From assembly GCA_031291845.1 (NCBI GenBank), contig JARLIH010000414.1, positions 17,402-81,401 of the forward strand: a stretch of 64,000 nt of DNA. Reading direction: 5' to 3'. Position numbers and translations under genes: made by a program. The stretch is from Isosphaeraceae bacterium. GTDB lineage: Bacteria > Planctomycetota > Planctomycetia > Isosphaerales > Isosphaeraceae. Shown here piece after piece: positions 29,135 to 38,873 of this stretch. The stretch's first letter is position 1; each line of letters opens with the position of its first letter. The notes under the pieces were generated by a model. The model did not search any database. It was given only the letters and a program-made list of their open reading frames with translations, and was not told where the DNA came from.

Positions 29135-30418
29135 CTAACTTCCGACCGCCGCCGCTGGCTGGAGGTCGAGCCGCAGGCGCCGGATCGAGTGGTCGGCCAC
29201 TTCGAGGACCGTGAACTCGACGCCGTCCTGGCGGAACGAATCGCCCGCCTGCGGGAGCCGGCCGAGGGCGTGGAAGGCCAGGCCGCCGACCGTGAGGAAG
29301 TCGCCGTCGGTCGGCAGGTGGAGGTTCAGCCGCTCGTTGAGTTCCTCGAGGCCGAGCGTGCCGTCCACCTCGTAGCGGGACCCGCCGAGGGAGACGACGG
29401 GATCGGCCGGCGTGGGCACGTCGTGCTCGTCGTCGATCGCGCCGACGAGCTCCTCGAGCAGGTCCTCGAGGGTGATCAGTCCCGCGACGCCTCCGTACTC
29501 GTCGAGCACGATTGCGATATGCGTCCTGCGCTGGCGGAACTCTTCGAGAAGGGCGTAGGCGTTCTTGGTATCGGGCACGCAGTGTGCGGGGCGGACGAGC
29601 TTGCGGGGGATGACGGAGTCCATCCCCTCCTCGGCGACCCGAGGGAACAGGTCCTTGGCGTAGAGGATGCCGACGATGTCGTCGCGGTTCTCGCCGAAGA
29701 GCGGGATGCGGCTCCGGCCGCTCTCGCGGAAGGTGCGCGCGGCGACGCGCGCCGAGACGGTCGACGGCAGGGCGACCATCGCGGAGCGCGGCGTCATGAT
29801 CTCCGCGACGTCCTTCCGCGTCAGCTCGACGGCTCGCTGCAAGAGCTCGCGGGCCGACTCGGGGAGCTCGGCCTCGATGTCTTCGGGGTCCTCGCCGTCG
29901 GCCGGGATCTCGACCTCGACGCTCGCCGGCCGGGGCTGACCGTCGCGCGGTCGGGCCAGGTGCTCGACCAGGAACTCGGCCTGCCGTGACCCGTAGGTCA
30001 GGGGGGCCGTCATCACGCGCAGGGCTCCCGCGGCCGGCCAGAGGGTGTCGATCACCGTCTCCGCAAACACGCGTCCGACGATTCCCGCCAGGACGTAACC
30101 GATGCCGCCCAGCCCGAGCGCGATCGCCACCACGAGCCGCGTCGCCATGTGCGGGGCCAGACGGCCCGCGATGACACCCAGCAGCGCGGCCAGCAACAGG
30201 CCCGTCACCACCGCCAAGGCCTCCGCGCTCCGTTCGGTCCGTACGTCATGGTGCGCGACGTCGTCCGCCCGGTCAGGATGTCCGCGCTCGGCGCAAACAT
30301 CCTCCAGCCGGGTCCGTGAGTAGGCCCGCAGCGCCTTGGCCAACGTGACCGACACGAGGTGCAAGCCCAGGACGAACAATCCCAGAATCAGCATCGCACC
30401 GAGGTTCAAACCGGCCAC
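29135..30418 (-). CDS. CNNM/CorC-HlyC family membrane protein with CBS pair
   Basis: 427 residues. N-terminal DUF21/CNNM membrane part with helices LGAMLILGLFVLGLHLVSV and ALAVVTGLLLAALLGVIAG, then two CBS domains starting EIMTPRSAMVALPS and the C-terminal transporter-associated (CorC_HlyC) domain ending with VLEVADHSIRRLRLDLQ. Family members affect Mg2+/Co2+ handling. Its start overlaps the end of ybeY by 13 bases, a common neighbour pair in bacteria. Confidence 0.92.
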   Translation of the reverse strand: MAGLNLGAMLILGLFVLGLHLVSVTLAKALRAYSRTRLEDVCAERGHPDRADDVAHHDVRTERSAEALAVVTGLLLAALLGVIAGRLAPHMATRLVVAIALGLGGIGYVLAGIVGRVFAETVIDTLWPAAGALRVMTAPLTYGSRQAEFLVEHLARPRDGQPRPASVEVEIPADGEDPEDIEAELPESARELLQRAVELTRKDVAEIMTPRSAMVALPSTVSARVAARTFRESGRSRIPLFGENRDDIVGILYAKDLFPRVAEEGMDSVIPRKLVRPAHCVPDTKNAYALLEEFRQRRTHIAIVLDEYGGVAGLITLEDLLEELVGAIDDEHDVPTPADPVVSLGGSRYEVDGTLGLEELNERLNLHLPTDGDFLTVGGLAFHALGRLPQAGDSFRQDGVEFTVLEVADHSIRRLRLDLQPAAAVGS

Positions 30419-31095
30419 GGCGCACTCTCCCGCCCCGCGCGCCCGGTCGCGGCAAGACCGGTCAGCGGGAACGTGTTGGTCAGACCCAACAGGGCCAGGA
30501 TCTCGCCTTCACGCCGGCGCATGACGTCCGCGTCCCGGTCGCTCAGATCGTCGTAGCCACACAAGTGAAGCAAACCATGGACCACATAAAGCGCCAACTC
30601 GGCCCACGGGTCCACGCCCGCCTCGCGCGCGGTCGCCGCGGCCATCTCGGCCGAAACGATCAACTCGCCCGCCAGGACGGGCTCGTCCGGCTCGGAGAGG
30701 GGGAAGCTGATGACGTCCGTCGGCCAGTCGTGCCCGAGGTGCCTGCCGTTGAGCGCGTGTATCGTCGCATTGTCGACCAGGGCGATCGATAATGAGTAAC
30801 GCTCGACGCCCTCGGCTGCGAGTGTACGCTCGACCAGTTCGGTAAGCCCCGCACGAGAGACGACGAGGTGGTGCTGGGTATCGCTGATGTCGATCGAGTG
30901 ATCGGGGTTGGCTTCTTCCGCTTCTCCCCGTTTTCCGGGAGAGGCCGGCGGGGGCCCGGAATACGAAGACCCCTCACTCTCCCCTCGCCCCAAAAACGAG
31001 GAGAGGGAAAGCGATTGGTCTCGCGCGCCCGAACGCGCGCGGTCGTCGCTCGGCGGCCGGGGCGATTCGTGATTGATTCTTTGGTCGTCTTCCAT
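30406..31095 (-). CDS. ybeY: Endoribonuclease YbeY with repeat-derived N-terminal extension
   Basis: Zinc metalloprotein for 16S rRNA maturation and ribosome quality control. The zinc motif HGLLHLCGYDD (H-x3-H-x5-[D/H]) and NGRHLGHDWPTDVISFPL are intact. The family domain starts about residue 65; the first 64 residues are Ser/Pro/Gly-rich and are encoded by a repeat (30918-31018). No ATG, GTG or TTG in frame occurs between that repeat and the domain, so translation appears to begin at 31095 and to include it. Overlaps the CorC-like gene at its 3' end and follows the pgpH-like gene. Confidence 0.9.
   Translation of the reverse strand: MEDDQRINHESPRPPSDDRARSGARDQSLSLSSFLGRGESEGSSYSGPPPASPGKRGEAEEANPDHSIDISDTQHHLVVSRAGLTELVERTLAAEGVERYSLSIALVDNATIHALNGRHLGHDWPTDVISFPLSEPDEPVLAGELIVSAEMAAATAREAGVDPWAELALYVVHGLLHLCGYDDLSDRDADVMRRREGEILALLGLTNTFPLTGLAATGRAGRESAPWPV
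30918..31018. repeat. Dispersed hairpin element inside the ybeY 5' coding region
   Basis: About 100 bases with two hairpin-forming arms: CTCCCCGTTTTCCGGGAGAG near 30931-30950, and a CTCTCCCCTCG / CGAGGAGAG pair near 30980-31012. The layout is that of an abundant planctomycete and proteobacterial intergenic element, but here it is in frame with ybeY. Confidence 0.55.
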
Positions 31096-31110
31096 AAGTA
31101 AGGCCGCACG

Positions 31111-33351
31111 TCAGGCGGTGCGTTGCTCGGGATACTTGATGCGGCCGTGGTAAATGCCGATCAGCGACTTGATCAGGCTCTCGCGGATCTCACCGATCTC
31201 GCGCAGGGTCAGGCCGCACTCATCGAACTGGCCGTCACGGAGACGCTTGTCGATCAGGTCGCGCACGATTCCTTCGAGCCGGGCGGGGGTGGGTTCGGAG
31301 AGGGTCCGGCTGGCGCTCTCGACCGCGTCGGCCACCATCAGGATGCCGGCCTCCTTCGACTGCGGCTTCGGGCCCGGGTAGCGGAACGCGCTTTCGAGGA
31401 TCGTCGTGCCGTCGGGGTTCCCGTCGTTGCGCCGATTGGCCTCGTGGTAAAAGTACTCGACCAGCGTCGTCCCATGGTGTTGCGCGATCAGGTCGATGAT
31501 CCGCTCGGGCAGGTGGTGCTGCCGGCCGAGGTCGACACCATCCTTCACGTGGCCGATGATGATCAAGGTGCTCATCGCCGGGTTCAGGTTCGCGTGCCGG
31601 TTGGCTGCGCCCGCCTGGTTCTCGATGAAGTAGTGCGGCTTGAGCATCTTGCCGATGTCGTGAAAATAGGCCCCGATCCGCACGAGCAAGGCGTGCGCGC
31701 CGATGCGCTCGGCGGCGTTCTCGGCGATCGCCCCCACGGTGATCGAGTGATTGTGCGTCCCGGGCGCCCGGCGGACGAGCTCCTGGAGGAGCGGGTGGGT
31801 CGCGTCGCCGAGCTCCAGCAGGCTGATGCCGGTGACGATCCCGAACGAGTTCTCGATGAACGGCAGGCTGCCGCCCAGGAAGAAACCGGCCATGAGCCCC
31901 CAGCCGGCCCGCCAGAGGCTGTCGCTCGTGATCAGACCGATCGGCTGGTTCTGCCAGAAGCCCGTCGCCCAGGTCAGCACGAAGTAGCCCGCCGCGAGCG
32001 TGGCGCCCACCTTGATCAGCTTCGTCCGCGTGCGCACCTCGTCGAGCGTGAGCACACCCGCGGCCGTCCCCCCCATCACGACGAGGAAATGGCCGATCCC
32101 TGTTCCGAGCGCCAGGCTCGTGAGCAGGCACAGCCCGAACGTGACCATCAGCGCAAAGTGGGGGTTGTACGCGATCGCCAGGATCATCGCGGCGATTGCC
32201 ACCGGGACGAGCTCGGCCTCCCACGGCTGCAGGACCAACAAGCGAACCAGACCCACCGCGGCCACCGTCAGGCCGCAGATCGCGGCGATCCGGCGCAGGT
32301 CGCGGGCGATCTCGGTTTCATGTTGATGAACGTAATACCCGATCAGTGCGAAGAGGGCCGCGACGAGCACGGCGATCGCGCTGGCGCGGCGAGCCCGAGC
32401 CCCGATTCCGAGAGCGGCCTTGGCCGTGTCGTGCTCGAGCCGAAGGAGGATGAGCTGCTCCTCGCCGATCTTCTGACCTTGCTCGACCAGGAGGTCGCCC
32501 CGGCGGTACACATCATACACGTCCTTGACCCGGCCCCGGGCCGCCTCGCGGACGCGTGCGGTGGCCTGCTCCTCGTAGGTGAGCGTCGGCGTGCCGGCCA
32601 GCTTCTCGGCCACCAAGCGGAACAGCACCGGGCCGATCCGCGTCGAGGTGAACGCGGCGACGAATTCCTTGTATAGCATCTCCTCCGGCTTCGCCACGCG
32701 CTCGGGGACCACGCGCTCGCGCGGGACGAGGTGGGCCGTGCTCGGGGGCTGACCCACGGTGTGAATGGCCAGTGTACGGCTCGATTCCTCGTGGCGCGGG
32801 AGGGTCTCGGGCCCGAGCACGCCGTCGCGCACGACCGGGCCGAACGCTTGCTTGATTTGCTGGTGGAGCGCGTCGAGCCGTTCGGGCGTGTCGGTGGACG
32901 CCCTCAGCTCGGCAAAGGTCTCGGGCTTCAACCCCCAGCTCTCGCGCAAGGCGGCGGGGAGCTGCTCGAGCGACGAGGCCTTCGCCACGACGTCGATCAG
33001 GTCCTCCAGCCGGGCCTGCTGGTCCCGGAGGGGGGCCGGGTCGTTGACCAAGGAAGGCGCGATCTGGTCGACCGCGAGCTGCCGCTCGGCGTTACTCTTC
33101 TTCTGGTTCAGCCGCTCGAATTTCTCAACGTTGACCCGGATTTCCCGGTCAGGGGTCTGGCCCAGTTGGTAGGTAAAGGGGGGACCAGCGCCGTAGACGA
33201 TCGCGCTGGTGGCCAGGACGGCGATGCCGACGACCGCGAGTCGCGCCAGGCGCTCCCGCTGCCGGGCGAGGCGTCCCTGTTCGATGGCGATCGGGTTGCT
33301 GGGGCGAAGCTGGGCCCGGGAAAGTTTGGGCCGACGTTTACCAAAGCTCAT
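31111..33351 (-). CDS. PgpH-type membrane HD phosphohydrolase (cyclic di-AMP phosphodiesterase family)
   Basis: 746 residues: N-terminal helix, an external 7TMR-HDED domain (about residues 60-310), seven or so membrane helices, and a cytosolic HD domain with HNHSITVGAIAENAAERIGAHA, FHDIGKM and QHHLPERIIDLIAQHHG. This is the PgpH architecture, known to hydrolyse cyclic di-AMP. Flanked by phoH and ybeY, its usual neighbours. 15 bases separate it from ybeY. Confidence 0.9.
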   Translation of the reverse strand: MSFGKRRPKLSRAQLRPSNPIAIEQGRLARQRERLARLAVVGIAVLATSAIVYGAGPPFTYQLGQTPDREIRVNVEKFERLNQKKSNAERQLAVDQIAPSLVNDPAPLRDQQARLEDLIDVVAKASSLEQLPAALRESWGLKPETFAELRASTDTPERLDALHQQIKQAFGPVVRDGVLGPETLPRHEESSRTLAIHTVGQPPSTAHLVPRERVVPERVAKPEEMLYKEFVAAFTSTRIGPVLFRLVAEKLAGTPTLTYEEQATARVREAARGRVKDVYDVYRRGDLLVEQGQKIGEEQLILLRLEHDTAKAALGIGARARRASAIAVLVAALFALIGYYVHQHETEIARDLRRIAAICGLTVAAVGLVRLLVLQPWEAELVPVAIAAMILAIAYNPHFALMVTFGLCLLTSLALGTGIGHFLVVMGGTAAGVLTLDEVRTRTKLIKVGATLAAGYFVLTWATGFWQNQPIGLITSDSLWRAGWGLMAGFFLGGSLPFIENSFGIVTGISLLELGDATHPLLQELVRRAPGTHNHSITVGAIAENAAERIGAHALLVRIGAYFHDIGKMLKPHYFIENQAGAANRHANLNPAMSTLIIIGHVKDGVDLGRQHHLPERIIDLIAQHHGTTLVEYFYHEANRRNDGNPDGTTILESAFRYPGPKPQSKEAGILMVADAVESASRTLSEPTPARLEGIVRDLIDKRLRDGQFDECGLTLREIGEIRESLIKSLIGIYHGRIKYPEQRTA

Positions 33352-33456
33352 GGAAAGGGTCTCAGTGGCGCGGGGTCAACAGGGCCAGTCCCCATCCCCC
33401 GCTGGAGTGTGCCGGGCCGACGTCGGCCCGCCTTCGGCGCGCGAACGCGCCCCGCC

Positions 33457-34473
33457 TCACCCCGAGGCGGCTGGACCGGCCGGAGGCGGAGGGTGGTCCG
33501 ACGCGGCCGCGGCCGCACGGAGCCCACTCTCCCGCGCCGGCTCGGCGCTCTCATAAGCATTGACGATCGCCTGCACCAACGGGTGCCGCACGATGTCCGA
33601 CTTGTCCAGGAACACGGTCCCCACCCCCGGTACGTCCTTCAGACGCTCCACCGCGTCCGCCAGCCCGCTTACCGTCGAGGGGGGAAGGTCAACCTGCGTC
33701 ACGTCGCCCGTCACCACGATCCGCGCGTTCTGCCCCATCCGGGTCAGGAACATCTTCATCTGCGGGATCGTCGCGTTCTGCCCCTCGTCCAGAATGATGC
33801 ACGCGTCGTTCAACGTCCGCCCGCGCATGTAAGCCAAGGGGGCGATCTCGATCAGGTCGTTCCCCATGTACCGACGGATCTGGTCGTAATCCATCAGGTC
33901 GTGGAGCGCGTCGAGCAAGGGACGAAGGTAAGGATTGATTTTCGCTTCCAGGTCACCGGGCAGGAAGCCCAGGTGCTCGCCCGCTTCGACCGCCGGCCGG
34001 ACCAGCACGATCTTCTTGATCTTGCCGCGCCGGAGCGCCGAAACGGCAATGGCCACCGCCAGATAGGTCTTGCCCGTCCCCGCGGGGCCGACGCAAAAGA
34101 CGAGCTCGTAGTCGTGTAACGCCTTGAGGTAACGCCCCTGGCCGTCGGAGCGGGGCTTCACGAGCCGGTTCCCGTCCCGGATCTCGAGGTTCTCGCTCCG
34201 GTCGGGGTCGGCCGCGCGCTGGGTCGCTTCGATCACCTCCGCCACGGTACCCGCGGAGATCGCCTGGTGCCGGCCGTGGAGCTTACGAAGCTCCTCGAAG
34301 ACCTGGCGGACAAGCTCGACCCGGTCGTGTTCGCCCTCGACTCGGACGACCCCGTGCCTCGGGAGGATCTTGACGCCGAAGGCGTCTCGGATCTGACGAA
34401 GATGCTGATCCCGGCTCCCGAAGACGGCGAGTTCCTCGTCGGGCCCACTCAGGGTAATCGTCACTTCCGGCAT
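33457..34473 (-). CDS. phoH: PhoH-like ATPase
   Basis: 338 residues. Walker A VGPAGTGKTYLAVA, then KKIVLVRPAVEAGEHLGFLPGDLEAKINPY, and Walker B ACIILDEGQNA, all diagnostic for PhoH. An N-terminal KH-like segment (about residues 1-70) precedes the ATPase; the C-terminus is Ala/Pro-rich. PhoH is linked to RNA metabolism and stands with ybeY and pgpH-like genes, as in many bacteria. Confidence 0.94.
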   Translation of the reverse strand: MPEVTITLSGPDEELAVFGSRDQHLRQIRDAFGVKILPRHGVVRVEGEHDRVELVRQVFEELRKLHGRHQAISAGTVAEVIEATQRAADPDRSENLEIRDGNRLVKPRSDGQGRYLKALHDYELVFCVGPAGTGKTYLAVAIAVSALRRGKIKKIVLVRPAVEAGEHLGFLPGDLEAKINPYLRPLLDALHDLMDYDQIRRYMGNDLIEIAPLAYMRGRTLNDACIILDEGQNATIPQMKMFLTRMGQNARIVVTGDVTQVDLPPSTVSGLADAVERLKDVPGVGTVFLDKSDIVRHPLVQAIVNAYESAEPARESGLRAAAAASDHPPPPAGPAASG

Positions 34474-34730
34474 TCTTTGCCCTTTGACGCTCGCAGACGA
34501 GCGGGCTTACTGACCTGCGTCTTGTCGAGTCTCCACGGTCGGGAACGAAACGACGATCCATTATGAACCACAAACACGGAAAAACGCAACGTCTTGTCTC
34601 TTTCTTGCACCGGTGTAAAAAAGTCCAGGGCTCTGGGTGCGTTTCCGATGGGGATTCCCGTGTTGTCGCGTCGCGTGAATTTCCAACCCGTACGGCCGGC
34701 CCTCTACGGAGATACCGCTCGGCGGCCGCC

Positions 34731-35645
34731 TCACGGCCCGAGCCAGAGCCAGTAGGCGAACGCCACCGGCCCCGCGAACAAGAGCGAGTCGAGCACGTCG
34801 AGTACCCCCCCAAACCCGGGGACCGCATCCGACGCGTCCTTCCGGGCGCAGTCGCGCTTGATCATCGACTCCATCAGGTCGCCGAGTTGGGCCGTCGAAC
34901 CGACAACCGCCCCGAAACCCGCCGCCGCCGCCCAGCCGAGGGTCGGGACGTGAAGGAGAAAGCGAGCGACCGCCGCCGCGATGAGCGCTGCGCCGATCCC
35001 CGCGGCAAGGCCGCCGAGCGCCCCTTCGACCGTCTTGTTCGGGCTCAAGCGAGGCCAGAGCTTGTGCCTCCCCGCGAGCCGCCCCACCGTGTAGGCCCCC
35101 GTGTCGGCCCCCTTCGACGTCGCGACCAGAAACGCCAGCGGCAAGATTCCGTGGTACGGTCCGTCGAACCAGCGAAGCTGGATAATGAAGCTGCCGAGCA
35201 GCCCCACGTAGGCGACCGCGAGCACCGTCCCCGCGATCGTCGCCATCGTCGCCCCCGGTTTCTGAAACTGCGCGCTCTGGACCACGAACGACGCCATCAC
35301 GACCACCACGAACGTCAGGAGCGGCCATGCCAGGGCGCTCACCGGCAAGAGCGGGTCATAGGGCAAACGTTCCAGCAGTCTCTGGTCCTCGATCATCGGG
35401 CCGATCAGGTGGGGCGCCCAGTTGGCGCAGACGATCGCCATCACCCCCCCGAAGACCGTGTTCCCCGACGGCCGCGCGCTCGTCTCCTTCAGCAGGTTGA
35501 CCAGCTCGAGCGACGCCGACCCCAGCGCATAGATCGCCAGCAAGAACCAGAACGGAAACCAAGGGGCCGTGAGCTCGTCCAGGCAGAGAATCGCCAGGAG
35601 CCCTGCGACCATCGATAAGCCAATGACGAGCCGGGTTCCGAGCAT
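34731..35645 (-). CDS. cdsA: Phosphatidate cytidylyltransferase
   Basis: Makes CDP-diacylglycerol. 304 residues, about eight membrane helices. SKGADTGAYTVGRLAGRHKLWPRLSPNKTVEGALGG and the C-terminal ESMIKRDCARKDASDAVPGFGGVLDVLDS fit CdsA, but the usual PGHGGxxDRxDS reads PGFGGVLDVLDS, with His to Phe and Arg to Val. Context (uppS upstream by 118 bases) supports the assignment. The 257 bases downstream to phoH show no gene. Confidence 0.9.
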   Translation of the reverse strand: MLGTRLVIGLSMVAGLLAILCLDELTAPWFPFWFLLAIYALGSASLELVNLLKETSARPSGNTVFGGVMAIVCANWAPHLIGPMIEDQRLLERLPYDPLLPVSALAWPLLTFVVVVMASFVVQSAQFQKPGATMATIAGTVLAVAYVGLLGSFIIQLRWFDGPYHGILPLAFLVATSKGADTGAYTVGRLAGRHKLWPRLSPNKTVEGALGGLAAGIGAALIAAAVARFLLHVPTLGWAAAAGFGAVVGSTAQLGDLMESMIKRDCARKDASDAVPGFGGVLDVLDSLLFAGPVAFAYWLWLGP

Positions 35646-35763
35646 AAGCGGTTCAATCAGCGATGTTGGGGAGACAAAAAGAGCGCCGAGGGGACATCAA
35701 CCGGTAGGGCCGGTCATTGCCGGCCGAGAACCGGTTTGCATTGGCTGACCCCACAAGAACCTA

Positions 35764-36552
35764 TCACCCTTTCGGACCGACCGGCGGCAACCCGCCAAAC
35801 TTGCGGTGGCGGGCGGCGAACGCCTGACACGCCGCCAGTAAGTCGTCCGCTCGGAAATCGGGCCAGAGCACGTTGGTGACCCAGATCTCCGCATACGAGA
35901 TTTCCCACAGCAGGAAGTTGCTCACCCGCATTTCCCCCGCCGTCCGGACCAAAAGGTCGGGCTCGGGCATCTCGGCCGTGCTGAGGTACGAGTTGAACGT
36001 CGCCTCGTCCACCTGCCCCGGGTCGAGTGCCCCCGAGCGCACGTCCTCGGCCAGCCGCCGCGCGGCGTCGGCGATCTCGGTCCGTCCCCCGTAATTCACG
36101 GCCAGGCAGAGCGCCATCCCCGTGTTGGCCGAGGTCTCGCGCGCCGTCCGGTCGTACTCGCGCAGCACGTCCTCGGGCAGCCCCTCGCGGCGGCCGATCA
36201 TGGAGACCCGCACGTTCTGTTCCATCAGCTCGGCCCGCTCGACCACCAAAAAATGGCGCAGCAGTCTCATCAGGAATTTGAGCTCGCGCGGCGGCCGCTT
36301 CCAGTTCTCGACCGAGAGACAATACAGCGTCAACTGCTCGAGCCCCAGCCGGCACCCTTCCTCGACGACCGCCCGCACGCTCTGGATCCCTCGCCGGTGC
36401 CCGACGATCCGAGGCAGCCCTCGCCCCTGCGCCCAGCGGCCGTTCCCATCCATGATGATGGCCACGTGCCGGGGCAACTGCTCGGGTTTCAGCCCCGCCC
36501 CGGCGATGCGCGCCTTGCCTTCTTCGCTGATTGCGTTCGGCACGGCCGTCAC
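35764..36552 (-). CDS. uppS: Isoprenyl (undecaprenyl) diphosphate synthase
   Basis: Makes the C55 lipid carrier for cell envelope glycans. 262 residues: HVAIIMDGNGRWAQGRGL with catalytic Asp, GHRRG, LTLYCLSVENWKRP, and LLVRTAGEMRVSNFLLWEISYAE. GTG 36552 overlaps the purA stop as GTGA, so it is translationally coupled; the frame is open upstream inside purA but that is not meaningful. Confidence 0.95.
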   Translation of the reverse strand: MTAVPNAISEEGKARIAGAGLKPEQLPRHVAIIMDGNGRWAQGRGLPRIVGHRRGIQSVRAVVEEGCRLGLEQLTLYCLSVENWKRPPRELKFLMRLLRHFLVVERAELMEQNVRVSMIGRREGLPEDVLREYDRTARETSANTGMALCLAVNYGGRTEIADAARRLAEDVRSGALDPGQVDEATFNSYLSTAEMPEPDLLVRTAGEMRVSNFLLWEISYAEIWVTNVLWPDFRADDLLAACQAFAARHRKFGGLPPVGPKG

Positions 36553-37841
36553 CCGACTTTCGTGATCGTCTGGAGCCGCTCGGGACCGACCGAGACGATC
36601 GAGACCGGCACCCCGATCTGCTTCGAGAGGAACCGCACGTACTCGTGCGCAGCCGTCGGCAGGTCGCCCCACGCGCGGGCCTTCGTGATGTCCTCGGCCC
36701 AGCCCGGCAACGTCTCGTACACCGGCCGGCACCGCTCGAGGTCGGCGACGTGCCCGGGCAGCTCCGGAACGCGCTTGCCGCGCTCGTCCTCGTAGGCCAC
36801 GGCCACCTTGATCTCCTCCAGCCCGCTGAGCACGTCCAGCAGCATGAGCGCGATCTCCGTCGACCCGCTGACCCGGGACGAATAGCGCACCGCGACGGCG
36901 TCGAACCACCCGCAGCGGCGAGGCCTGCCCGTCACCGTCCCATACTCCCGCCCGACGCGCCTGATGCGCTCGCCGACGTCGTTATCCTGCTCGGTCGGGA
37001 ACGGCCCGCCGCCCACGCGCGTCGTGTACGCCTTGACGATCCCGATCCAGCGATCGATGTGCCGCGTCGGCACCCCCGAGCCCGCCGCGATCCCGGCCGC
37101 GCTCGAGTTCGAGCTCGTGACATAGGGATAACTGCCATGATCCACGTCGAGCAGCGACCCCTGCGCCCCCTCGAACAGGAGCCTCGTCCCGCGGGCGACG
37201 GCCTCGTGCAGCCAGGTCGTCGTGTCCCGGATGAGCGGCCGGAGCTGGTCAGCGTAGCCGAGGTACTCATCGGCGACCGCTCGCGCGTCGAACGGCGTGA
37301 AGTCGGGAAGCATCGCCGTGAGGAGCCGGTTCTTGTAGTCGACGATCCGCGCGACGTGCTCGCGGAAGCGGTCCGGATGGTAGAGATCACCCACGCGTAC
37401 GCCGTGCACGCGTCCTACCTTGTCCCGGTAGCACGGCCCAATCCCGCGCCGGGTGGTGCCGAGGTGGTCGGCGGCGGAGGCCGACTCCTCGGTGAGTCGC
37501 TCCTCGGCCAGGTGATAGGGGAGGATCACGTGCGCCCGGTCGCTGACGTGGAGCCGGCCGCCGATCTCGACCCCTTGCTTGACGAGCGTCTCGACCTCCT
37601 TGAGAAGGGCAGGGGGGTGAATCACGACCCCATTACCGATCACGCAATCGATGCCCGGCCGGAGGATGCCCGTCGGCAGAAGCGAAAGCTTGTACGTGAC
37701 GCCCCCGGTGACCACCGTATGGCCGGCGTTGGCACCCCCTTGATAACGTACGACCGCATCATGTTGGTCGCAGAGGAGGTCAACGATTTTGCCCTTGGCC
37801 TCATCCCCCCACTGTAGCCCCACCACGCACGTCGAACCCAC
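36549..37841 (-). CDS. purA: Adenylosuccinate synthetase
   Basis: First committed step from IMP to AMP. From GTG 37841 the product is 430 residues, exactly family length: VVGLQWGDEAKGKIVDLLCD, GGANAGHTVV, RGIGPCYRDKVGRVHGVRV, FEGAQGSLLDVDHGSYPYVT and GRPRRCGWFDAVA. The P-loop reads GDEAKGK instead of the more usual GDEGKGK. Upstream in-frame codons (to 38150) would add 103 residues of no known domain, so I reject them. GGAG lies about 11 bases upstream. First gene of the long minus-strand run. Confidence 0.95.
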   Translation of the reverse strand: MGSTCVVGLQWGDEAKGKIVDLLCDQHDAVVRYQGGANAGHTVVTGGVTYKLSLLPTGILRPGIDCVIGNGVVIHPPALLKEVETLVKQGVEIGGRLHVSDRAHVILPYHLAEERLTEESASAADHLGTTRRGIGPCYRDKVGRVHGVRVGDLYHPDRFREHVARIVDYKNRLLTAMLPDFTPFDARAVADEYLGYADQLRPLIRDTTTWLHEAVARGTRLLFEGAQGSLLDVDHGSYPYVTSSNSSAAGIAAGSGVPTRHIDRWIGIVKAYTTRVGGGPFPTEQDNDVGERIRRVGREYGTVTGRPRRCGWFDAVAVRYSSRVSGSTEIALMLLDVLSGLEEIKVAVAYEDERGKRVPELPGHVADLERCRPVYETLPGWAEDITKARAWGDLPTAAHEYVRFLSKQIGVPVSIVSVGPERLQTITKVG

Positions 37842-38182
37842 GGCGTCACGTCTCCGCTCAGTCGCTAACGGAACTTCCGGTCTATCAGCCGCTTCGGGCG
37901 GCAAACCAACCAAGGTATCGCCCCCCGCCGGTGCCGTCAATGAGGCGGCTCGATGCGCCGGGGCCTCGCCGGCGAGGTTTTCCTTCTGGCCGGCCCCGGC
38001 TGTGCAGGGCTGCTTCGAGCCGCCGGCGTGCCGGTGGTCGGATCGCAACGACTCCCCGATTCCTCGGCCGGCCGATCGGGGCTCCCCGACCGCTAATCGC
38101 TTTGTAAGAATTCGCTGGGCAGTGCGTCGTTGCCGGTGAAGAGCAACCAAAGATGTCTCTTTCGTAAGTCCTCCGCCGGTAC

Positions 38183-38240
38183 ACCAACCCGAAGCGCAAG
38201 CGAGGTCTTACGTAAGACCTCGCTTGCGCTTCGCGTTGGT
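38183..38240. repeat. Near-perfect 58-bp palindrome (planctomycete KRKRG-type element)
   Basis: Arms 38183-38211 and 38212-38240 are reverse complements at 28 of 29 positions with no loop. Read on the minus strand it encodes NAKRKRGL, a peptide that recurs in planctomycete translations because this element is dispersed. It sits in the purA upstream region. Confidence 0.85.
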
Positions 38241-38873
38241 GCAGTCAGGTGACCGTGGGCGAACTTCCAAAACCGACATCCAGCGCGGTTTGCAGGCGCA
38301 TTGCGCCCGGTCGGGCCTGCGCCCCGTCGTTCGCACCCGCCTCAGCCGACACGCTTGGGCCAGACGGGTGCCGCTCTCTTGAAAGTCGTCGCAGATCACC
38401 TATTTAACGCAAATATCCCGATTTGGCGCATTTCTTGGATAGTCCCAGGGGGTTTTTGGTGTTTTTGGTGTTTTTGGTGACCAACACCATGCTCGGTCGA
38501 AGTCACGGACCTCCATCGCTCTTCAACGATCTGACCCACGGCGGCTGTTACCGCCTCTTTGGACCGGCGCCCTCCGGACCAGACGGCTCTGCCCGAAGGC
38601 GAGTCTCTCATGTCTTGCTTCATCCAGCACGGCACACCCCCCTTCATCCGTTCGGCCCACAGCCCCCGGACGGCGGAATGGTCGTCCATCGTCTTGGTAT
38701 ACACTTCTTCACGAAATCTACACAAAGCGTATTGCGGGAATTCGCGGCAGCTTTGGTCTAAGTGTCAATCCGATAAGGAGAAAAAATCTTCCTCCCGTGT
38801 TCGAGAAGGAAAGAGCGAAAACGGAGTTCCTGTCGCCTCTTCGCCCCGGATTATTCAGTTTTTGTGCCCGGCT

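Noticed and set aside
31123..34119. Long plus-strand frames opposite the pgpH-like and phoH genes
   Set aside because: Shadow frames; real genes on the minus strand have intact motifs.
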